The notes under the pieces were generated by a model. The model made no database searches and was not told where the DNA came from. It saw only the letters and a list, made by a program, of their open reading frames with translations. Position numbers and translations under genes: made by a program. Shown one piece after another: positions 48,780 to 57,333 of a stretch of 64,000 nucleotides of DNA; the first letter of the stretch is position 1; every line of letters begins with the position of its first letter. The stretch lies in assembly GCF_009602535.1 (NCBI RefSeq), contig NZ_WIQI01000005.1, forward strand, positions 20,095 through 84,094, given 5' to 3'. This DNA comes from Ornithinicoccus halotolerans. GTDB taxonomy: Bacteria; Actinomycetota; Actinomycetes; Actinomycetales; Dermatophilaceae.

Positions 48780-50059
48780 CCTTCGCCATCTTCATTGGGC
48801 TGCTGATCGTCCTCTTCCTGCTGCGGATGCCGGTGGCATTCGCCATGGCGGTGACCGCCGTGGTGCTGATGATGGTCGACGCGGGAGTTCTGCGCACCGT
48901 CACGGTGTCCCAGAACATGACCAGCGGGGTGAACAGCTTCATCCTGCTCGCGGTTCCGCTGTTCATCCTCACCGGCAAGCTGATGAACGTCGGGGGTGTC
49001 TCCGACCGCATCTTCGCCCTCGCGCGCGTGCTGGTCGGCTTCCTGCCCGGCGGCCTGGGCCACGTCAACGTGGTCAGCAGCGTCTTCTTCAGCGGCATGT
49101 CAGGGGCGGCAGTGTCGGACGCGGCCGGCCTGGGACAGGTGCTCATCCGCGCGATGCGGCGGCACGGCTACGATCCGGCGTTCGCCGGGGCCGTCACCGC
49201 GGCGTCCTCCACGATCGGCCCCATGATCCCGCCGAGCCTCCCGGCGGTCGTGTACGCGGTCTCGGCCGGCGTCTCGGTCGGTGCGCTGTTCGTCGGCGGG
49301 ATCATCCCCGGTCTGCTCATGGCCGCGCTGATGATGGGGCTCGTGGCGGTGCTCGCGCACCGACGGCGCTACCCCCGTGACGAACGGATGCCGACCGTGC
49401 GGGAGGCGTCGAAGGCGTTCGGCTCCGCGCTGCTGCCGATGCTGACCCCCGTCATCATCATCGGCGGTATCGCCGCAGGCGGGTTCACCGCGACCGAGGC
49501 GGCCGCCGTGGCCGTCCTCTACGCGGGAATCCTCGGCGGGTTCGTCTACCGGGAGCTGACGTGGCAGCACCTCGTCGTGGCGCTTCGTGAGACGGCGCAG
49601 CTCAGCGCCGCCATCGGCCTCATCGTCGGGGCGGCGACCCTGTACGGGGTGGTGCTGATCCGCGCGCAGATCCCGCAGGCGGTCCTGGAGACGTTCACCG
49701 GAGCCATCGTCTCGCCGCTGGTGGTGCTGCTGGTGCTCAACCTCTTCCTGCTCCTGGTCGGGTGCTTCCTGGAGACCGTGGCCGCGATCACGATCCTGGT
49801 CCCGTTGCTCATGCCGCTGCTCACCGCGTTCGAGATCGACCCCCTCCACTTCGGGGTGATCATGATCCTGAACCTGATGATCGGGCTGCTCTCGCCACCG
49901 TTCGGTCTGGTGCTGTTCGTGGTCTCCCAGATCGGGGAGATCTCGGTCTGGAGCCTGATCCGCGCCCTCGGCCCGTTCTACGTGATCCTGGTGGTTGCGC
50001 TCATGATCGTGACGCTCGTGCCGTCCACCGTGCTGTGGCTGCCCGGGGCTCTGCTCTGA
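48776..50059 (+). CDS. TRAP transporter large permease (DctM family)
   Basis: 427 residues with about twelve membrane helices. DctM features: LLRMPVAFAMAVTAVVL, SFILLAVPLFILTGKLMN, FFSGMSGAAVSDAAGLGQVLIRAMRRHGYDPAFAGAVTAASSTIGPMIPPSLPAVVYAV (the sodium- and substrate-binding hairpins) and LVGCFLETVAAITILVPLLMP. It is the ion-coupled channel of the TRAP system. End of the LacI-regulated operon. Confidence 0.94.
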   Translation: MTFAIFIGLLIVLFLLRMPVAFAMAVTAVVLMMVDAGVLRTVTVSQNMTSGVNSFILLAVPLFILTGKLMNVGGVSDRIFALARVLVGFLPGGLGHVNVVSSVFFSGMSGAAVSDAAGLGQVLIRAMRRHGYDPAFAGAVTAASSTIGPMIPPSLPAVVYAVSAGVSVGALFVGGIIPGLLMAALMMGLVAVLAHRRRYPRDERMPTVREASKAFGSALLPMLTPVIIIGGIAAGGFTATEAAAVAVLYAGILGGFVYRELTWQHLVVALRETAQLSAAIGLIVGAATLYGVVLIRAQIPQAVLETFTGAIVSPLVVLLVLNLFLLLVGCFLETVAAITILVPLLMPLLTAFEIDPLHFGVIMILNLMIGLLSPPFGLVLFVVSQIGEISVWSLIRALGPFYVILVVALMIVTLVPSTVLWLPGALL

Positions 50060-50145
50060 CCGGCGTGGCGCAGGAGCCCGACGCGTGAGGGTGCCGCACC
50101 GGCGTGCGGCCCGTACCGTGGAGGTCACGACGCGGAGGTGAGGTC

Positions 50146-50307
50146 ATGACCGGCAAGCACCGGCAGGAACCGGGCGACATCGATGCCGACGACCCGGACG
50201 GGGACCCGGACATCATGGACCCCCGGGACGACCGGGACGTCTCTCACGAGTACGAGGGCGACCCGGACGCCGACCCGGACAACATGAACCCGAGGGAGGG
50301 CGGCTGA
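50146..50307 (+). CDS. Small acidic protein of unknown function
   Basis: 53 residues from ATG 50146, preceded by GGAGGTGAGG. Almost entirely Asp/Glu/Pro/Gly/Asn/Arg with a repeated DPDxxDP...DPDxMxPR pattern (DPDIMDPRDDRD and DPDNMNPREGG), so low-complexity and probably disordered. It could bind divalent cations or be a stress-related hydrophilic protein. No family recognised. A strong hairpin follows 39 bp later. Confidence 0.55.
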   Translation: MTGKHRQEPGDIDADDPDGDPDIMDPRDDRDVSHEYEGDPDADPDNMNPREGG

Positions 50308-50345
50308 GCGGCCGCTGAGCCGTGCGCCCGCCCCGGCGGCGAAAG

Positions 50346-50385
50346 GGTGCGGGTTGCGCCCCACCGTGGGGGCGCAACCCGCACC
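50346..50385. terminator. Strong convergent hairpin terminator
   Basis: A perfect 17-bp stem (GGTGCGGGTTGCGCCCC with its complement at 50369-50385) and a 6-base loop ACCGTG. It lies between the stops of the small acidic gene (+) and the next gene (-), so it can end both transcripts. There is no U-tract, as is usual for actinobacterial terminators. Confidence 0.8.
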
Positions 50386-50395
50386 GCCGGGCCGG

Positions 50396-50635
50396 TTACT
50401 GCTGCGGCTGGGTGTTGTCGGTTCCGTCGAGCTGGCGCAGGAACTGGTGGCACTTGTGCGCGCGCTCGGAGTCCTGAGCCATGACCTCTTCGAAGAAGGT
50501 CGCGATCTCCTCCTGGCCGGCGTTCCTGGCGTCCCGGACGTACTGCCCGTAGTCGTGTCCAGCCTTGAGCGCGTGGTACTGCACGGAGATCAGGTCGAAG
50601 GTGACGTCGTCGAATCCGGTCTCACCTGTTGCCAT
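50396..50635 (-). CDS. Small helical protein, possibly ferritin-like
   Basis: 79 residues from ATG 50635, with AGGAGGGACACC before it. Sequence MATGETGFDDVTFDLISVQYHALKAGHDYGQYVRDA...EEIATFFEEVMAQDSERAHKCHQFLRQL is helical with regularly spaced His, Glu and Tyr, resembling halves of ferritin-like four-helix bundles. I recognise it as a conserved actinobacterial type without a named function. It converges on the acidic-protein gene across the hairpin terminator. Confidence 0.7.
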   Translation of the reverse strand: MATGETGFDDVTFDLISVQYHALKAGHDYGQYVRDARNAGQEEIATFFEEVMAQDSERAHKCHQFLRQLDGTDNTQPQQ

Positions 50636-50790
50636 GGTGTCCCTCCTGGTGCGTCGGAATTCTGGTCCCCGACGAGCCGGCTCCCCGAACCGCGATGGCC
50701 CAGGGGTGCCGGTGCGCCAGCGGTGTATCCAGGCTAGGCAGGTGCTGCTGACCCGCAACTCGAGCCCTGCGGCCAGGGTCGGTGCGGCCC

Positions 50791-52365
50791 TCACCCGCCT
50801 CCGGCAGGGAGCTCGTGCAGGGTGATGTCGGGGTGGTTGCGGGACACGGTCTCCAGGCGCCAGCGGTCGGGGAAGAGCGCGAGCAGGGTGCCGTCGGTGC
50901 GCTGCAGGACCTCGACGCGGGCGGCGCGGTCGATGGTGGGGGCGTCGGCGGGGTCGACCCGTCGGGCCAGCGTGAAGGGGAGCGGCTCCAGGGTGGTCTG
51001 GCAGTTGAACTCGCTGGCCAGTCGCTGCTGAACGACCTCGAACTGCATGAGGCCGACAGCGGCGAGGACGGGAGCCTGGTCGCCGCGCAGGTCCGAGCGC
51101 AGCACCTGGACGACGCCTTCCTCGTCGAGCTGGGCGATCCCGCGGCGGAACTGCTTGTAACGGCCGGTCTCCCGGGCGCGCAGCACGGCGAAGTGCTCGG
51201 GGGCGAACCGGTCGATGCCGGGGTAGCGCACCGGTCGCCCGGTGTGGATGGTGTCACCGACGGTGAGCGCGGTGGCGTTGACCAGGCCGACGATGTCGCC
51301 GGGCTGGGCGGTGTCGACGACGTGCCGTTCCCGCCCGAGGACCGCTTGGGCGTACTTGGTGGTGAACGGCTTGCCGGTGGTGGCGTGCTGCACGACCATG
51401 CCCCTGCGGAACGTCCCGGTCTGCACCCGGGCGTAGGCGAGCCGGTCGCGGTGTGCGGCGTCCATGCCGGACTGCACCTTGAACACCACCGCGCTGAAGT
51501 CGTCCTCCAGCGCCCGGGTCCGGCCGTCGACGTCGGTCGGTGGGGCAGGGGCGGGGGCGATCCTCAGCAGCGTGTCCAGCAGGTGGGAGACGCCGAAGTT
51601 CAGCAGCGCCGAGGCGAACAGCACCGGGGTGGTCCTCCCGGCCAGGAAGGCGTCCTGGTCGTGGTCGGCGCCGTCGGCGGCGAGCAGCTCGTGCTCCTCC
51701 AGCGCGGTGTCCCAGTCGGTACCGTGCCGCTCGCCGGCCTGGTCGGGGGTGAGCCGCTCCTCGGGTGCCCGGGTGGCCCCGCCGGCGGTGCGGGTGTACT
51801 GGACCATGTCACCGCTGGACCGGTCCAGTACCCCGCGGAAGTCGCCGGAGATGCCGACCGGCCACGTCAGCGGCGTGGGCCGCAGCCCGATCTCGGTCTC
51901 GATCTGGTCCAGCAGCCCCAACGGTTCCCGGCCGGGCCGGTCCCACTTGTTGATGACGGTCAGGACGGGGATGCCGCGGTGGCGGCAGACCTGGAACAGC
52001 TTCAGCGTCTGCGGCTCCAGCCCCTTGGCGGCATCGATGAGCATGACCGCGGCATCGACGGCGGTCAGCACCCGGTAGGTGTCCTCGGAGAAGTCGGCGT
52101 GGCCAGGCGTGTCCACCAGGTTGACCACGTGGTCGCGGTAGCCGAACTGGAGCGCTGCGGAGGCGATGGAGATGCCGCGGTCGCGCTCCATCTGCATCCA
52201 GTCCGACACCGTCGATCGGCGCCCCGCCTTGCCGTGCACCGCGCCCGCCTCCGACAGCACCTGGGCGTGGAGCGCCAGCGCTTCGGTCAGCGTCGACTTC
52301 CCGGCGTCAGGGTGGGAGATGACGGCGAAGGTGCGGCGCGGTCGGTCTCGCTCCACGTCACTCAT
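50791..52365 (-). CDS. prfC: Peptide chain release factor 3
   Basis: 524 residues, standard length. GTPase motifs: G1 VISHPDAGKSTLTEAL, switch I with RGISIASAALQF, G3 VDTPGHADFSEDTYRVL, G4 VINKWDRP. The RF3-specific SDWMQMERDRGISI follows, and C-terminal domains contain FKVQSGMDAAHRDRLAYARVQTGTF and GLMQFEVVQQRLASEFN. Known role: GTP-dependent recycling of RF1/RF2 from the ribosome after termination. Monocistronic; divergent from the RNase J gene with a 272-bp gap in which no gene or clear motif was found. Confidence 0.96.
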   Translation of the reverse strand: MSDVERDRPRRTFAVISHPDAGKSTLTEALALHAQVLSEAGAVHGKAGRRSTVSDWMQMERDRGISIASAALQFGYRDHVVNLVDTPGHADFSEDTYRVLTAVDAAVMLIDAAKGLEPQTLKLFQVCRHRGIPVLTVINKWDRPGREPLGLLDQIETEIGLRPTPLTWPVGISGDFRGVLDRSSGDMVQYTRTAGGATRAPEERLTPDQAGERHGTDWDTALEEHELLAADGADHDQDAFLAGRTTPVLFASALLNFGVSHLLDTLLRIAPAPAPPTDVDGRTRALEDDFSAVVFKVQSGMDAAHRDRLAYARVQTGTFRRGMVVQHATTGKPFTTKYAQAVLGRERHVVDTAQPGDIVGLVNATALTVGDTIHTGRPVRYPGIDRFAPEHFAVLRARETGRYKQFRRGIAQLDEEGVVQVLRSDLRGDQAPVLAAVGLMQFEVVQQRLASEFNCQTTLEPLPFTLARRVDPADAPTIDRAARVEVLQRTDGTLLALFPDRWRLETVSRNHPDITLHELPAGGG

Positions 52366-52637
52366 CCACGACCGACAGTAGCGCGACAGTCGTCGTGGGC
52401 ACGAATCGGAACCGAGCGGTCGAGGCCGCTGCCACCGTGGACAGGTACCGCCACAGCATCCGCGTCGTGCGATAGTGCCGGTGCGGCCGATCCTCCGTCA
52501 CCGTGCCGTGCCGGCCGGGGGTCGCGGAGCGGCACGCAGCCCCTACTCCGCGCGCATGCGAAGGTAGAGTTCGCCGCTCGCTGACCGTCATCCGCGCCGT
52601 GCCCGCACACCAACCCCGGCAGAGAAGGGACCCACCG

Positions 52638-54323
52638 ATGAGCCACCCCCACCCCGAGCTCGGGACGCCACCGAAGCTACCTCGCAACGGACTGCGGGTG
52701 GTGGCCCTGGGGGGCCTGGGAGAGGTCGGGCGCAACATGACGGTGCTGGAGCACCGGGGCCGGCTGCTGGTCATCGACTGCGGCGTGCTCTTCCCGCAGG
52801 AGCACCAGCCGGGCGTGGACGTGATCCTGCCGGACTTCTCCTTCATCCGAGACCGGCTCGACGACGTCGCCGGCATCGTGCTGACCCACGGCCACGAGGA
52901 CCACATCGGAGGCGTGCCCTACCTGCTGCGCGAGCGACCGGAGATCCCGGTCGTCGGTTCCCGGCTGACGCTGGGGCTGCTCAGGGCCAAGCTGAAGGAG
53001 CACCGGATCGAGCCGACGACCGTCGAGGTGGCCGAAGGCGACCGGCGGTCGCTCGGCTCGTTCGACTGCGAGTTCGTGGCCGTCAACCACTCCATCCCGG
53101 ACGGGCTGGCGGTGGCCGTGCGCACCGCGGCGGGCACGCTGCTGCACACCGGGGACTTCAAGATGGACCAGTTCCCGCTCGATGACCGCATCACCGACCT
53201 GCGCGCCTTCGCCCGGCTCGGCGAGGAAGGCGTCGACCTGTTCCTGGTCGACTCCACCAACGCCGAGGTCCCCGGATTCACCACCTCCGAGCGTGACCTG
53301 GCGCCGGCGATCGAGACGGTGTTCCGTACGGCGCCGGGACGGGTCATCGTCTCCAGCTTCGCCAGTCACGTGCACCGCATCCAGCAGGTCCTCGACGCCG
53401 CGCGCGCACACAAGCGCAAGGTCGCCTTCGTGGGCCGGTCGATGGTGCGCAACATGGGGATCGCCCGGGAGCTGGGGTACCTGAACGTGCCCCGGGGGCT
53501 GGTGGTCGACGCCAAGGAGCTGGAGGGCCTGCCCGACCACAAGGTGACACTGGTGTGCACGGGCTCGCAGGGCGAGCCGATGGCTGCGCTGTCACGGATG
53601 GCCAACCGCGACCACCAGATCCGTATCGGCGAGGGTGACACCATCCTGCTGGCCAGCTCCCTCATCCCCGGCAACGAGAACGCCATCTCCCGGGTCATCA
53701 ACGGGCTCACCCGCTGGGGCGCCAAGGTCGTACACCAGGGCAACGCCAAGGTGCACGTGTCGGGCCATGCCAGTGCCGGGGAGCTCGTCTACTGCTACAA
53801 CATCGTCCGGCCGCGCAACGTGATGCCGGTCCACGGCGAGTGGCGCCACCTGCGGGCCAATGCCGACCTGGCCATCCGTACCGGCATCGCCCCCGACCGG
53901 GTCGTCGTGGCCGACGACGGGGTGGTCGTGGACCTCATCGACGGCAGGGCCAAGGTCACCGGCAAGGTCCGCGCCGGTTACGTCTACGTCGACGGGGCAT
54001 CGGTCGGCGGCGTCACCGAGGAGGCGCTGCGCGACCGGGTCACCCTCAGCCAGCAGGGCACCGTGACGGTCGTCGCGCTCGTCGACGCCGACACCGGCGA
54101 GCTGACCGAGCCGCCGGACTTCCTGGCCCGGGGTTTCGGTACCGACGAGGCGCTCTTCGAGGGCGCGGTCCCGGCCATCGAGAGGGCACTGGCCGGCGCC
54201 GCCGCGAAGGGCATCGGCGACGCTCACGAGCTCGAGCAGCTCATGGCCCGCGCGCTGAGCCAGTGGGTGGCCCGCAAGCACCGGCGCAACCCGCTGGTGA
54301 TCCCGGTCGTCATCGAGGCCTGA
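52638..54323 (+). CDS. rnj: Ribonuclease J
   Basis: 561 residues from ATG 52638, after AGAAGGGA. Metallo-beta-lactamase core: LGGLGEVGRNMTVLEHRGRLLVIDCGVLFP, the zinc motif THGHEDHIGG starting at His84, VNHSIPDGLAV, GDFKMDQ with a ligand Asp; beta-CASP: SSFASHVHRIQQVLDAA, CTGSQGEPMAALSRMA, HVSGHASAGEL and VMPVHGEWRHL. The C-terminal domain (GYVYVDGASVGGVTEE) completes a standard RNase J, a 5'-3' exo- and endonuclease for rRNA/mRNA maturation. The usual dapA neighbour seen in many actinobacteria is not adjacent here. Confidence 0.96.
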   Translation: MSHPHPELGTPPKLPRNGLRVVALGGLGEVGRNMTVLEHRGRLLVIDCGVLFPQEHQPGVDVILPDFSFIRDRLDDVAGIVLTHGHEDHIGGVPYLLRERPEIPVVGSRLTLGLLRAKLKEHRIEPTTVEVAEGDRRSLGSFDCEFVAVNHSIPDGLAVAVRTAAGTLLHTGDFKMDQFPLDDRITDLRAFARLGEEGVDLFLVDSTNAEVPGFTTSERDLAPAIETVFRTAPGRVIVSSFASHVHRIQQVLDAARAHKRKVAFVGRSMVRNMGIARELGYLNVPRGLVVDAKELEGLPDHKVTLVCTGSQGEPMAALSRMANRDHQIRIGEGDTILLASSLIPGNENAISRVINGLTRWGAKVVHQGNAKVHVSGHASAGELVYCYNIVRPRNVMPVHGEWRHLRANADLAIRTGIAPDRVVVADDGVVVDLIDGRAKVTGKVRAGYVYVDGASVGGVTEEALRDRVTLSQQGTVTVVALVDADTGELTEPPDFLARGFGTDEALFEGAVPAIERALAGAAAKGIGDAHELEQLMARALSQWVARKHRRNPLVIPVVIEA

Positions 54324-54453
54324 CGCGGCGAGACCGCCACCTCCTGGTCGGCGGGGCCCTTGGTGCCCCGGGCCACCCCCTGGACACGGCGTCGTCCCTG
54401 GCGGCAGTCTTGATCCGCGCCAGCAAGGGTGCTCGCGCAGACGGGAGAACACC

Positions 54454-55347
54454 ATGAGTATTCGAGGGAGCGGTCACGTGCCTGCCGGGGAGGCACGGCG
54501 CGGCAAGCGGCGGATCGGCCCGGTCCTGGCGCCGCTCGTGGCGTTGGGCGTGCTGCTGGGGCTGCTGGCCAGCCCGGCGCAGGCGATCACCGGCGGCAAG
54601 GCCGACGGGGACGGTCATCCCTACGTCGCGCTGCTGCTGGCGCCTGGGCAGACGTTCTGCAGCGGGGCGCTGATCTCCGAGCGCACGATCCTGACCGCTG
54701 GTCACTGCACCGACGGCTGGGACGAGCTGGAGGTGGAGGAGATCCTGGTCAGCTTCGACCCGCAGGCGGAGGTCGACGCGGAGTGGCAGCCGGTCGACCC
54801 GACCGACTGGCACTCGGCGAGCGAGTGGGTGACGCACCCGGACTACGTCTCGGCGGAGTGGCCCTTCACGTGGGACTACGGCCTGCTCTACCTCGACGAG
54901 GCCGTCGACATCGAGCCGGCACAGCTGGCCGAGGCGGGCGCGCTCGACCCGATCGTCGCCAGCAAGGGCCAGGTGAAGCAGCGGTTCACCGACGTCGGCT
55001 ACGGCATCCAGGGCGCCGAGGTCGGTAACGGTCCGCCGCGGCGCGCGATCACCTGGCAGCGCAAGTACGCCATCCAGCGCTACGCGCCGGGTGAGGGCTC
55101 GACGTCGGGGCTGTTCCACGAGACCTGGTTCATCGTCAACAACGTGCCGTCGCCGGTCCACGGCGGCGCCTGCGGCGGTGACTCGGGCTCGCCGGTGCTG
55201 TTCAGCAACACCGACACCATCGTCGCGGTTCACACCGGCGGCTACAGCATGGGCTACGACAACGTGCTGTGCGGTCGGATGACCAGCCTGAACCACCGGA
55301 TCGACCTCCCGGAGGTCAGGGACTGGATCATCGCGAACACGGTCTGA
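54454..55347 (+). CDS. Secreted trypsin-like serine protease (S1 family), first copy
   Basis: 297 residues with a signal peptide: basic N-terminus, then a hydrophobic core and SPAQA cleavage motif near residue 44. The mature part begins ITGGKADGDGHPYVALL, like the IVGG start of trypsins. Catalytic triad: His84 (LTAGHC), Asp141 (TWDYGLLYLD), Ser244 (GACGGDSGSPV). Cys69/Cys85 can pair. No obvious long propeptide is seen, so processing may be direct. It is monocistronic and followed by a clear hairpin terminator. The target is unknown; a second such protease lies at 61968-62780. Confidence 0.88.
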   Translation: MSIRGSGHVPAGEARRGKRRIGPVLAPLVALGVLLGLLASPAQAITGGKADGDGHPYVALLLAPGQTFCSGALISERTILTAGHCTDGWDELEVEEILVSFDPQAEVDAEWQPVDPTDWHSASEWVTHPDYVSAEWPFTWDYGLLYLDEAVDIEPAQLAEAGALDPIVASKGQVKQRFTDVGYGIQGAEVGNGPPRRAITWQRKYAIQRYAPGEGSTSGLFHETWFIVNNVPSPVHGGACGGDSGSPVLFSNTDTIVAVHTGGYSMGYDNVLCGRMTSLNHRIDLPEVRDWIIANTV

Positions 55348-55358
55348 CGCGGTCACAG

Positions 55359-55395
55359 CTGCGCCCCGTCCCCTTCAGCGGGGGACGGGGCGCAG
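55359..55395. terminator. Hairpin terminator after the first secreted protease
   Basis: A 15-bp perfect stem (CTGCGCCCCGTCCCC with its complement at 55381-55395) with loop TTCAGCG, beginning 11 bp after the stop at 55347. The convergent SRPBCC gene ends at 55450, so it may serve both strands. Confidence 0.75.
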
Positions 55396-55449
55396 CGCTG
55401 TGAGGGTGCCGGCTGTCGACCGGGTGCAGGGTGGCGAACCCGCCGCCGG

Positions 55450-55908
55450 CTACTCGCGGGGCACGTCTCCGCGCCACCCGCCGGTCTCGACGCCACGGGA
55501 CTCGATGAACTCCTTGAACCGCGCGATGTCGCCCTTGACCCGGCGGTCGTCGGCGCCCAGGGCGGCGGCGGCCTTCTCCTTCAGGCCCTCCGGCTGCCAG
55601 TCCATCTGCAGCGTCACCCTGGTCGTGGTCTCGTCGAGCTTGTGGAACGTCACGACGCCAGCCTGCTGCGTGTCACCGGTGGTCGTCTTCCAGGCGATGC
55701 GCTCCTCGGGGTGCTGCTCGGTGATCTCGGTGTCGAACTCGCGCTCGGTCCCACCGATGCTGACCCGCCAGTGGTTGTGCGTGTCGTCGATCTGGGTGAC
55801 CGACTCCACGCCCTCCATGAACGCCGGGAAGGACTCGAACTGGGTCCACTGGTCGTACGCGGTGCGGATCGGCACGTTGACGTCCACGGACTCTGTCACC
55901 TGGCTCAT
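55450..55908 (-). CDS. SRPBCC (START/polyketide-cyclase-like) family protein
   Basis: 152 residues from ATG 55908, preceded by AGGAGGTGG. The fold pattern is SQVTESVDVNVPIRTAYDQWTQFESFPAFMEGVESVTQIDDTHNHWRVSIGGTEREFDTEITEQHPEERIAWKT, matching polyketide-cyclase/dehydrase-type helix-grip proteins; the C-terminal part is an amphipathic helix (IARFKEFIESRG). Cytosolic, probably binds a lipid-like ligand. Common as a single gene in actinobacteria and without assigned function. Confidence 0.85.
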   Translation of the reverse strand: MSQVTESVDVNVPIRTAYDQWTQFESFPAFMEGVESVTQIDDTHNHWRVSIGGTEREFDTEITEQHPEERIAWKTTTGDTQQAGVVTFHKLDETTTRVTLQMDWQPEGLKEKAAAALGADDRRVKGDIARFKEFIESRGVETGGWRGDVPRE

Positions 55909-56040
55909 GTGCCACCTCCTGTGTGGGCTGCCTGTGTCCCACCAGGCAAACACGATCGTGCCCGGGCTGCGCGTCAGCTTCGCGTCCCGCCGCGTCGACT
56001 CCTCCCGCTGAGCCAGGGGGCCCGGCCGACCCCTACCCGA

Positions 56041-56075
56041 TGTTATTTCTGACCATGCCTTGAGTCATACTGTGT
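56041..56075 (+). promoter_or_regulatory. A/T-rich patch, probable promoter of the Liv-type operon
   Basis: TGTTATTTCTGACC through TTGAGTCATACTGTG is the only A/T-rich stretch in this 250-bp gap and lies about 85 bp before the binding-protein gene. TACTGT may be the -10 element. The -35 element is ambiguous. Confidence 0.35.
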
Positions 56076-56158
56076 GGGCGCTCATCGTCGTGCGCCCCCC
56101 ATCACCAGCCGCCCGGCCCATGCGCGGGCGCCTCGGCACGACCCCTGAAGGACTCACC

Positions 56159-57313
56159 ATGGCAGCACGTACTCTTGGCACGCTCGTCGGAACGCTCGCA
56201 CTGGTCGGACTCGCCGCGTGCGGGTCCGGTGACAGCGGTAGCGGCGGCACGGGCGACTCCGGGGCAGCCCCGAAGATCGGGGTGTTCCTGCCGTTGACGG
56301 GGGAGAACGCCGAGAACGGTCAGCAGATCAACGACGCGATCGAGCTGCGGGTGCAGCAGGTCAACGAGGGCGGCGGGATCGACGGCGAGGAGATCGAGCT
56401 CGTGGTCCGCGATGACCGCGGGGAGCCGCGTACCGCGACCAACATCGCCCGGGAGTTCGCGGAGGACGACGACATCATCGCCGTGCTGGGCAGCTTCACC
56501 AGCACCGCATCGATGGCCGCGGCCCCCATCCTGGACACCGCCGGCATCCCCCACCTGAGCCCCACGTCCAGCCACCCAGAGTTCACCACGATGGGCGATG
56601 CCATCTTCCGGGGCACGCCCACCCAGAACCTGGAGGCCACCGGCATCGCAGCACACCTCTTCGAGAACCTCGGCCACTCCTCGACGGCCGTGATCTACCG
56701 GCAGGACGACTGGGGGAACTCGGCCGCGGACGCGTTCGCCGAGGGGGCCGAGGCCAGCGGCGGCGAGGTGGTGGCCAGCGAGGCCGTCGCGCCGGAGTCC
56801 CGCGACTTCCGCACCCTCATCTCGTCGCTGCGCGGGACCGACGCCGACAGCCTCTACCTCGCGCTGCACTACTCGGACGCGGCCGTCCTGGCCGAGCAGC
56901 TCGCGGCCTCCGGCTGGGACCCCACCGTGATCACCGCCACCTCGCTCTACACGGCGGAGCTGATCAACCTCGGGCAGGACGCGGTGAATGACTGGATCGT
57001 GCCGGCGTTCTTCTACGCCGAGAGCAAGGACGAGCACGTCCAGGAGTTCGTCGCCGCGTTCGAGGAGGCCCACGGCGAGAAGCCGGATGCCTTCGGCGCG
57101 GTCGGCTACGACACCATGTCGGTGGTCGTGGAGGCCCTCGGCTCGGTCGAGGAGTACGGGACGCAGGGCCGGGAGCCGCTGGGCCAGGCCATCTACGACG
57201 TCGAGGTGGACGGCGTGACCGGCACGATGCAGTTCGACGAGCAGGGTGACGTGGAGAAGACCATCACCTGGCTGGCCATCGAGGACGGCCAGTTCGTGCC
57301 CGCCGCCGAGTGA
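56159..57313 (+). CDS. Branched-chain amino-acid-type ABC binding lipoprotein (LivJ family)
   Basis: 384 residues from ATG 56159. Lipobox VGLAAC (Cys21), then a Gly/Ser linker. The receptor begins PKIGVFLPLTGENAENGQQINDAIELRVQQVNEGGGIDGEEIELVVRDDRGEPRTATNIAREF and includes AVLGSFTSTASMAAAPILDTAGIPHLSPTSSHPEF, all typical of periplasmic-binding-type-I Liv receptors. The ligand may be an amino acid, an amide, urea or an aromatic acid. It is the first gene of a five-gene operon. Confidence 0.92.
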   Translation: MAARTLGTLVGTLALVGLAACGSGDSGSGGTGDSGAAPKIGVFLPLTGENAENGQQINDAIELRVQQVNEGGGIDGEEIELVVRDDRGEPRTATNIAREFAEDDDIIAVLGSFTSTASMAAAPILDTAGIPHLSPTSSHPEFTTMGDAIFRGTPTQNLEATGIAAHLFENLGHSSTAVIYRQDDWGNSAADAFAEGAEASGGEVVASEAVAPESRDFRTLISSLRGTDADSLYLALHYSDAAVLAEQLAASGWDPTVITATSLYTAELINLGQDAVNDWIVPAFFYAESKDEHVQEFVAAFEEAHGEKPDAFGAVGYDTMSVVVEALGSVEEYGTQGREPLGQAIYDVEVDGVTGTMQFDEQGDVEKTITWLAIEDGQFVPAAE

Positions 57314-57333
57314 GCGACAGCTCCTACTGACCC

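Noticed and set aside
52366..52637. Overlapping minus-strand ORFs in the gap between RF3 and RNase J
   Set aside because: They read partly through the RNase J coding region on the opposite strand and lack family motifs; the gap looks like promoter DNA only.
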